From the NCBI GenBank assembly GCA_031002005.1, contig CM061919.1:220780739-220844738 (forward strand): a stretch of DNA of 64,000 nt. Reading direction: 5' to 3'. The notes below the pieces were generated by a model that was not told where the DNA came from, made no database searches, and was given only the letters and a program-made list of their open reading frames with translations. Positions 56,000-64,000 of the stretch are shown here, one piece after another. The translations under genes and the position numbers were made by a program. Source of the stretch: Vandiemenella viatica. Lineage: Eukaryota; Arthropoda; Insecta; Orthoptera; Morabidae. The first letter of the stretch is position 1, and every line of letters starts with the position of its first letter.

Positions 56000-58900
56000 C
56001 AGGGCCCGCTCTAGGGGGGGGGCAAACCGGGCATTTGCCCGGGGCGCTAAAATTTAGGGGCGCCATTTCGGCTGTAAGTGTGAGAAAAATATTAATAATA
56101 TTAATGGGTTAAATACCCAATTAATAAAAAAAAATCCACATACCGATTTTTTCGTTCGTTAAAAACTTACAATTCTTAGCTATTTGGGTGCGCCCCTAGA
56201 GACTTCGAAGAGACGGGGTGCGGACCTCAAAGGGGCGCGCCGTTGCCTCGCCGCCTCTGTGTGAATTCCGCCATAGGAGCAACTTCAAAAAGCGCCGCGT
56301 CCGCGCCACGTCTCTTCTGTATGAATTGGGCCTTAGCACGCCAGTAGAACGCGTTGTTGTCTCAATTTGCTTATTATTGCTAATTACAAAAGTGGTTTCA
56401 TTACACAACAGCATTAGTCTTACTATTACGTTATTAGAGATAAGTGTAAGTTCATAAAATTTACTTGAGGATTTCATAATTTCTAAAGGTATGTACATCT
56501 ATGATTAAACTGTTATTTAGTTGGATATACGACATAGGCGCACAACGACAAAAGCACACAACAGAGGCCCAGTAGGTGGGGGCTGTTACACCTGCCCTCG
56601 GCTACCTGCACTGATTCCGACGTTATACTGCCCACAAGTTACTAGACGCGGTGAAAAGGAGTGTTTTTCGCAATTGCAGCTAGGCTCTAATACATGGAAT
56701 CGATAGTGCTTGGCGGGAGATGCTGAGTATTTATTTTATTGAATTGATGAACCAAATCAATATGGATCTTAGTTATTGGAAAACGAAGTGGAATAATTTC
56801 TTCTCGTAATCCGAGCCTCACAGATTTGTTGTACAAATTAGATACAGGCATTGTAAGTGTTTTGGTTGGGTTAAATTACATACGCTAGCTTTGATCGCTT
56901 GTGAAAATACTGTAGTTTAGTGGGTGTCGGACAGTAGTTACAATAATTAATAAATAAATAATATTACCAGCTGCTGATTACCGATTAGTTACTTCACATA
57001 CCATTAGTATATTTAATTTCGAATGCTAATACAATACAACAATACAATACATTCATTTTCCATTGATCCCAATATAAGAGACTGGCTCTGTGGGATGTGG
57101 AAAGTTGTAAATTTACAGATAAACAGTTGCATAACAAAATAATAAGTACACCACTAACTGCTAATATATAATAATCCATGATGTTTATTATATATACGAA
57201 TGCGGTTTACAGATACTCTAATTGCTGCATTTGTAAATCGTCTCAACAAAAAGAAATTCATTAACTATTTTAGTGAATTTGAATAACTTTCTCAGTTGGT
57301 TTAATAAGTGCATTGCGCGACAATCACTCCACAACATCATTTTTTTTGTTGTGAACTTGGAACCTATTCCGTTTAAGCCTATAGAAATTGCCATTCTGTA
57401 TACACGGTTTCTGTATTTGCAGCAAATTTACGGATAGTATCATCCGCGATTATGCTTTGACTGTGTAGTAACACTAGACTTTCTTTATGTTCACAGGGTA
57501 TGGGAAATATTTTGTGTAAATATTTTTTTTTTATATCGACTGAGAATAATTTATCTTGGTTATGGTTTTTAGCTTATTTAGAACAAGGATAAATATTTAC
57601 TTTTTATATTATTTTATAGTGTACATTGTTTGAGTTACGAGCATGCCTCTTCTAAAATGTCTGACGGTCAAAGAAACTATCTGGTTACCAGTACAAAAAA
57701 AGAAGGTTGGGAAAGGAAGCGTAAAGGCAGAATGAATCTGGCGCGTTAAAATAATATACTGTATTCAGGGTTTACCAAAACTAATCTTAGAATCCAATAT
57801 CAGGTCGGGATACAAAAGAAGTATAGAATCGTCAGAGAATAATAGCTAACAAATGAACGAAGTTTGTAAACCAACTGGAACTGACACCAACGTGAGACTC
57901 ACAGAAGGCGTTCTAAAACTTTGTGGCCAAGAATTTTATGAGACGCCGTAAGAAGCTTTTTAGTAAGGCAAGGTCCCACCTAAACTATTGCATAAATACA
58001 AATTTCCTTCCAATGACACAGATCGACGTTTTAGCGTAAAATGTTATGCACGAATTTTCAGCAACGCAGAGCAAATATTGCGAGATTAGCTACTGCGTTT
58101 ACTGCTTCTGTTCCAAAATTTTCAGTTGTTTAGTCCAGGCAAAAAAGATAAAATTGTTGTAAAACTGTAGATGCTGCCACTCAAAGAGTTATTAATGCCG
58201 AAATAAATCATTGGAATGGGGTGCTTTCTAAGAATCGTTGCAATTACCAAAATGTTTGGTAAAAGTTGACTGGTTTTTCAAGCGACAAGTTGTTTGAGCA
58301 TAATACCGGTAATTTCTTAAAAATAGTTGAGTTACTGTCTGAATACGATCCCATTATGGAAGAGCACGTCCGTTAAGTGCCTCTAAAAAGTGGAGACTAA
58401 AGCTCAATATATTGGGAAAAAATATACAAACCGGGATCTGCTGCATCAAAGTGTAAAGTCTCATGTTATTAATGAAATAAAAAAATTCAAATATTTTTCC
58501 ATAATTTTAAACTGTACTCCTGACTTTAGTAAGATACAGCAAATTACTCTTGTAATCAGATATGTTTCAACCAATAAATTTAATCCTGATGTTGAAATTA
58601 AAATTAATGAAAGTTTTAAGGCTTTCTTACCAGTCGAAAGATTCACTGGAATACAAATGTCTGACATTATAGTTGGAGAACTTAATGACTTGTGTTTAAA
58701 TTTGCAGGATATCACAGGACAGGGACTGACAACGGGTCCAATATGGGGGGCAGTAAAGCAGGAGTGCAATTTAGAATTAAACAATATAATTCGCGAGCAT
58801 TCAATGTTCCGTGTAGTACCCATTCTCTCAATCTTGTTATTAATGGCAAAAGTATCCTTGGAAGTCGCTAATTTCTTCAACATGGTCCCAAAAAATATAT

Positions 58901-59546
58901 TTATTCTTTTTGGCATCTACTTTTCGATGGGCAATACTTTTAAAGCATGTTCAGGGTTCAAATTTGAAAACATCGAGTGACACTAGATGCGAGAGTAGGA
59001 TAGAGAGGATAAAGGCATTAAAACCTTTAAAATTTCATTTGGGAGATGTATACGACGCCTAGCTAAGCATTTACGAAAACCAAGAAATTGATAATTTAAA
59101 GATTTAGCCATTTTGGCAATTGAGTATGAAATTGCTGATGAAGTAAATTTTAAGATGTAATAAAAAATTCGCAACCTGAAAGTAAGAAAAAAAGTTTTTT
59201 TTGTGATTTTAGCGTATTTGATGTAATCCCGTTTTATTTTCAAAATAATAGCTTTTAGATTGTTTGTGTGATAATATCCATCTGTAATAGCATTTAAAAA
59301 CGTAAAAATATGGTTAATTTGTGGCTATGTACAGATATTTCATAATTAATTTATCTATTTTGTGCCGCTAGATCAAAATTCAATAAGTTTATTTGTGAAT
59401 ATATGATTTTATTAAAATTTAAAATTAAATATTTTATTCGAATAAAAATTAATTATTTTTTTAAAAAATATATAATTCTACATAATCTTAAGGGGCGGCA
59501 ATTTGTCTATTTGTCCGGGGCGGCAATACCGCTAGAGCGGGCCCTG
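56000..59546 (+). mobile_element. 3.5-kb hAT element with degraded transposase
   Basis: Inverted ends CAGGGCCCGCTCTAG (56000-56014) and CTAGAGCGGGCCCTG (59532-59546) are of hAT type, with related subterminal G-rich segments (GGGCAAACCGGGCATTTGCC on the left, TTTGTCCGGGGCGGCAATAC on the right). The transposase lies on the plus strand in the right half. The left half holds a GC-rich block at 56180-56340 that includes a Harbinger-like end (TGAATTGGGCC then TTA). Flanking 8-mers ATTGCCAC and GGTTAGTG do not match. Confidence 0.85.
57890..59260 (+). pseudogene. hAT transposase with DUF4371-type region
   Basis: Pieces in order: DRRFSVKCYARIFSNAEQIL (TTF-type zinc-finger region, about 58010), INHWNGVLSKNR, FLKIVELLSEYDPIMEEHVR. 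An open frame of 196 codons (58390-58980) follows: YIGKKYTNRDLLHQSVKSHV, INEIKKFKYFSIILNCTPDF, QQITLVIRYVST, DITGQGLTTGPIWGAVKQE. Then ERIKALKPLKFHLGDVYDA comes before decay. In active relatives the IILDCTPD and GQGYDNGSNM blocks hold catalytic Asp residues. Here they read N (ILNCTPD) and T (GQGLTTG), and the frame is broken on both sides. The ORF's GTG start is not real. Confidence 0.86.
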
Positions 59547-60858
59547 GGTTAGTGGTCCGTTAAATAATTTTTGACGTTTTTACTGGTCCTCGGTTGGAAA
59601 AGATTGAGAAACGATATGCTTCACCAGGTACAAAAGGAATCTACTGAATACACACCCTGGGTGATGTAAAAAATACTTTTATCATTATTTAGTCATTGCC
59701 AGATTTGTTCATTGTTTATAAACCTTTCTACATACTCCATTAACAACAGACAACCGCTCAAATAATTCATTACATAAGCCAAATACCAACAAAGTACAGA
59801 TCAGAGGAGGATTCCTACTTAACCATTCCCTCTTAAGAGTTTAAGAACACTGGATACTGCACTAATATAATTTCAAGACTCTGCTCGTGCCATTAGTGAT
59901 CGCTGAACTAACATAAGACCGACGCTGAGCAACTGTGCAACTGTTGGAAAACGGCTAGGCTAGCCCTTGAGCTGCAAATGTGAATGGGTGTAAACTGAGA
60001 CTGCGGTATAGCTAAGGTAATCGAGAGTTGACCAAAAACTGTTAACACCCAAGCCTGTATGAAAACTATGCTCCAGTAGCATCTTCAATGAACGTGAAGT
60101 TGTGGAAACAGAATTTGAAACAATAAATGCAATATGGTAAATTTACTACATGATCCCAAATTAATGATGAAACCTATATCAAAAAATAATAATTGCGGAG
60201 AAAAGTCGAAAGACCGCGCAATCTCGTTGACATGTATCAACGATAAATAAATTTGTGACATGGTTGCAGATATAATTCCAGGTACATAAAGGCCAAAAAA
60301 AGTGTGAAGTAACTGCAAATAAAGTAATCACATACAAAATATAATGTAAAATCGACGTGGAGGTGCAGATTGTGAATTATCTTTTTCAGAAAATAACAAC
60401 CAGCTAACTACAAAAGTCAGAGATAAAAAATGTCAATTCTGCATTGTATAATGTGCCATACTGAATAATGAAAACACGACATTTTGATGATGAGATCTGC
60501 TTCTTACTTCCGAAAAAGCAAGCTATCGAATCGTTATATTGTATTTCTCGTTTTGAAGCTTCCATACACATTCTCAATTTTGTTTCAAACTGAGATGAGC
60601 TCACAAAGGACGTGACTCTCTGCGTTCTGAATGGTTGGCAACAATGATCTACGAGTCTTTTCTCAACTCCTGCATACAATTACCCAGATATTAATAAGCC
60701 ATACAAATACTTCAGTCCTCGAACGAACTGGTCAACACAAGCGATATTTTTTCTTCGTTTACTTTAATGCTTCCCCGGTGAGCACAAGTCGGTTAGCTAC
60801 CTTTGTAACTTGAATGTATAAAGTGGTGTGGTGGAACATGGCATATTTAGTAGATTGG
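59547..60858. other. Stretch with no recognised gene
   Basis: No domain or repeat recognised. Frames at 60404-60679 (minus) and elsewhere lack motifs. Confidence 0.5.
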
Positions 60859-60866
60859 CACAGGAT

Positions 60867-61047
60867 CGGAGAGTTACGCGGTGCCATGCATTTGGGCCCC
60901 CAAGTTCAGGGAGCCCCCAAACGCAGCCCAGAGGGCCCCCAAGTGCAGCTCAGGGAGCCCAAGCTTAGGTCGCCCATCTGGTGTAAGAGCCCAATTTTTT
61001 TTTTTTTTTTTTCCACTGGGGCCCTAGTTAACCTAGCTACGCCACTG
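60867..61047. mobile_element. 181-bp hAT MITE with perfect 8-bp target duplication
   Basis: CACAGGAT precedes (60859-60866) and follows (61048-61055) the element exactly. The right end, inverse CAGTGGCGTAGCTAGG, is a typical hAT terminus. The left end CGGAGAGTTACGCGG is a mutated partner. The interior repeats GGCCCCCAAGT-type motifs and a poly(T) at about 60996-61012. Confidence 0.9.
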
Positions 61048-61055
61048 CACAGGAT

Positions 61056-64000
61056 CCCCATTTCCCCAGTGCAGCATAGCTTGACGGTATTCCACGGCAG
61101 GGATAAGTCATCAATCATCCTGCCACTTCTACTAAGAGATAAGAACGATGCTCGCTGTACCCAAAAGTGACAGACATTACGACAAAAGTGATTATTATAT
61201 TATACTACCTTCAAAGCCAACCAAAAATAATTGGTTGATTGGAATGTTCTGGCAATTTCTGTCTTTGCAGATGCTTAACTAAAAAGAATTGTCGTAAAAT
61301 AAAGCTCAATGCAGTTCCTCGTGCCTGGTCCAGGCTGCATCCTGGTCCAGGTTGCATTTGAACCTAACCACAAACTATGCTAAATTTGCCGTTCGAAAAC
61401 AAACGCTTCAATCACACACGAATTAATACATGCAATGAATAGCATGTTAGTGGAAATAATGCATAGCGATATAAACATGATCCAAGATTTTCATACGTTT
61501 TTATGTTCTTCTTTTATGTGATTCAAATCAATAGTACAACGTTTGAATGGCAGAGATAGTTATATGTTGCTGTTGAATAATGGCCCAGTGATATTGTTCA
61601 GTGAAAGCAAAGAAAATTAAAAATAAATCTTAAAAACTTACATTATGCCACGTATTATTAGTTTCAATTGTAGTCTAGCTTGCACAGATCGCGATCAGTG
61701 TGCAACTATTTTAGTTCAAACGAAGTAATAATTTCAATAATAGGACACTCCTGAAAACAGTTAAAATAACTGGAAAAAATAAATTGAATTACTCATGCCT
61801 TCTGCTGTAACGTCAAATCTTATTTGTAATTATAACTCAGGCTAAATAAAAATCTATTCATAACTTTCGCTAACATTGCTGCTCGAAAATTAAAGCTTTC
61901 ATCTTACATATCAATGGACAAAGAATTTAACGAATACTTCTATATATCAAACGAATATTACATATAAATAAGAATCTAATGATTAATATGTTGATTTAAA
62001 CGAAAAACATACTTTTATTTCAGTGTTCTGGCAATTCATTTCTTTGCTGATGCTGAACTTAATAGAAATATTATTAAATAACACTCATAACCTTTACTAT
62101 GTAATCTCTGGTCGTTGTTAGTTGGGCAGCGGAGGCGGGAAGCGTGACGTCAGCGTGACGTCAGCGCGACAGACATCGGTACATCGTGAACGAGACTTGA
62201 GTTTTATTAGAATAGATAGATTATGTGACACGGTGCAACAAATGTGATGGGCAGTATTTTCCTGCACGTTTTAAGTCAAACCCGTGTTTGAATCTCGCCC
62301 AGGTTCCAGTTACATGGCTCTTTATTGCACACGGTCAAATCAGCGGGTTCTCCTTTTAATATCAATCACGCTTACTAGCACACCATAGCCTGTAACTAAG
62401 TTAACCCACGCAAAGGTTAAATTCTCTATTACAACACTTAACCGTCTGTATCAGACATAATGTGTGCCCTTCTGCTTTACCCACTAGCGGGCCCTAATGG
62501 AGCGCTGTGATATGAAGGCTGCGTTACGCAACCAGATGCGTCTTCGGCGCAGTCGCCGTCTTTGGTTGACCGCCATTAATGTGTGTCTTTATCATCCATC
62601 GGACTTTCTAATAGCCGCCAAGGTCTTCCAACATGGAAGATGCAGCGCTACCTCCAACAAAGGATGCTATCTCTTTCAGCTCAAGCATTACCTCGCCCTT
62701 CTTTTTCACAAAAGCTCTCTTAAGATGAGAAAAGATTAGGGAGTATGGATAGGGCAGAATTACCTTCCCAGCATGGTTATTATTCCTGTTTAATCGTGTC
62801 ACATTTCTCTGCCTGAACCAACTGTTTGGGGGTCAGAAGATTAAGAAAGATCAAACGGTCGTTGGTTAGACTCAAACTCTAATATGATTTTAAGGATTCT
62901 GTTGCTTAGACTTCACTTCATAGAATTTCAAGCTAGGGCCTCTATCAACAACATTTTACTAACAGGAGAAGATAGATTTAAAATTCAGAAATTTTCATTA
63001 GAAAGTTGCATACGAAGCATTTTCTCATGAATATTTGGATGTCATAAATAGTATATGCATCATCAATATTAATATTTTCTATGTATCTTAACATAATCTA
63101 CGTCTAATTAATAAGGCAGAGTTAGTCCCAAATCCAAACATCAACCAATTCAGTAAACCGTGCTAATGGTCACCATACGAAAACATCAGTCTATTATTAC
63201 CTGATTAACAGAGCTCATAACTGAAATTTCTTGTATACCATTGCATTAACAAAACGAATTCTGATGTTAGATTTAATGTATGACAACAAGAAACTCCACG
63301 ATCGTAGCTTATAGTGTTGTAATTTAGCATTGTTTAATGAATTACACGTTCTCTTTCATCGTCGCATTGCTTTTAGAATATACTGTTGATTGATATTGAA
63401 AAGAACCTGATCCTCAATTTCCATGTTTGCGGCATATTTCAATACATTTGTGGCTGTTTTCAGTTTTCTCAAATTGACACCAATGCGGTGTAACATTATG
63501 AAAAGTTTTATAAATGTAGTCACATCGCGTATTGCGGTTATACAGCGGTTAATCTTTCGGATTTATATTAAAAAAGATGTAATTGAATAACTTAATATTT
63601 TTCAGGTGGCACAGAAATTCACAGATAAATTTTTTTTTGTCTAAAAACAATAAGGATTGCTAGCTTTAAAGGAACAGCAAGAGCTATTAGATAATGTGAA
63701 TCACCAACAAAAGGGCTCATTATTTACCCGAACCAAGCAGATAATGAAGCGTAAGAGTACGGATGCAATAGAAAAGTAAAATCTTCTGTGATACACTTAA
63801 TTTCAGAAGGTAAATTTAGACGTAGAGATAAACTCTAGATGATATAGTTAAACTCAGCAGTTTGGGCAAATATAGTTGAATTAAGTTTTTTAATCGTTAT
63901 TGACGATAAGAAGTGATTTTTACCTATTGTGTATAACACTTTCTGAGTTTGATGTCTCTTTAGAAATTATGTAGTAAAGCCGCAATTGTTCTGTATACAA
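61056..64000. other. Stretch with no recognised gene
   Basis: AT-rich with one GC-richer patch (62110-62200, see the TGACGTCA pair) and another near 62480-62650 containing overlapping frames without motifs. Confidence 0.5.
62145..62163. promoter_or_regulatory. Tandem TGACGTCA (CRE-like) pair
   Basis: TGACGTCA occurs at 62145-62152 and 62156-62163, separated by GCG. Each is the full palindromic site bound by CREB/ATF-type bZIP factors. No gene or transcription start is evident nearby, so the role is unknown. Confidence 0.5.

Noticed and set aside
1..64000. CRISPR array or bacterial-type operons
   Set aside because: No regularly spaced short repeats with unique spacers, and composition and content are those of an animal genome.

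Overview
This is AT-rich eukaryotic DNA from a large, repeat-dominated genome. I recognise no host protein-coding gene, tRNA or rRNA. What can be read is a dense deposit of mostly decayed transposable elements (TEs). Many copies of one tRNA-derived SINE, two Tc1-like families, several mariners, Jockey/CR1/RTE-like LINE pieces, hAT and PIF/Harbinger elements and a Helitron piece suggest an insect with a big genome. An orthopteran (grasshopper or locust) is my best guess, but that is inference from repeat style and not a match to a reference. One run of exactly 1,000 N (51494-52493) shows the window comes from a scaffolded assembly. Layout. 1.3-1.7 kb: inverted copies of a short repeat, seen again near 19.7, 37.4-37.7 and 38.8 kb. 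1.9-2.8 kb: Tc1-like element. 2.95-3.6 kb: Helitron replication-protein piece split by a 259-bp foldback MITE. 3.6-5.7 kb: Jockey-like LINE. 6.4-9.1 kb: SINE, (AT)32 and a GGGAGCGTCC MITE. 9.3-11.2 kb: SINE-bearing repeat, then a Tc1-like element holding a palindromic mariner. 11.2-15.6 kb: no recognised element. 15.6-17.4 kb: LINE pieces and a SINE. 19.7-26.6 kb: LINE ends, hAT and foldback MITEs. 27.9-28.1 kb: SINE. 30.7-31.5 kb: 856-bp mariner-type element. 34.4-36.1 kb: one Tc1-like element inside or beside another. 36.7-38.8 kb: two foldback repeats with a hammerhead-like core, a LINE tail and a SINE. 41.8-42.4 kb: four-copy satellite. 42.6-43.0 kb: MITE. 44.0-44.9 kb: deletion derivative of a PIF/Harbinger element. 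44.9-45.2 kb: endonuclease fragment. 45.5-48.7 kb: mariner containing a 2,030-bp Harbinger-type element that itself contains a LINE. 48.7-50.8 kb: three SINEs in the same orientation. 51.2-54.8 kb: LINE cut by the assembly gap, and SINE repeats. 56.0-59.5 kb: 3.5-kb hAT element. 60.9-61.0 kb: hAT MITE. 61-64 kb: little recognised, apart from a tandem TGACGTCA pair. The elements do not form a pathway. They record successive insertions. The clearest cases are the three-layer nest at 45.5-48.7 kb, where the target-site duplication lets the interrupted mariner reading frame be rejoined exactly, the mariner-in-Tc1 nest at 9.6-11.2 kb, and the Helitron split at a TA.
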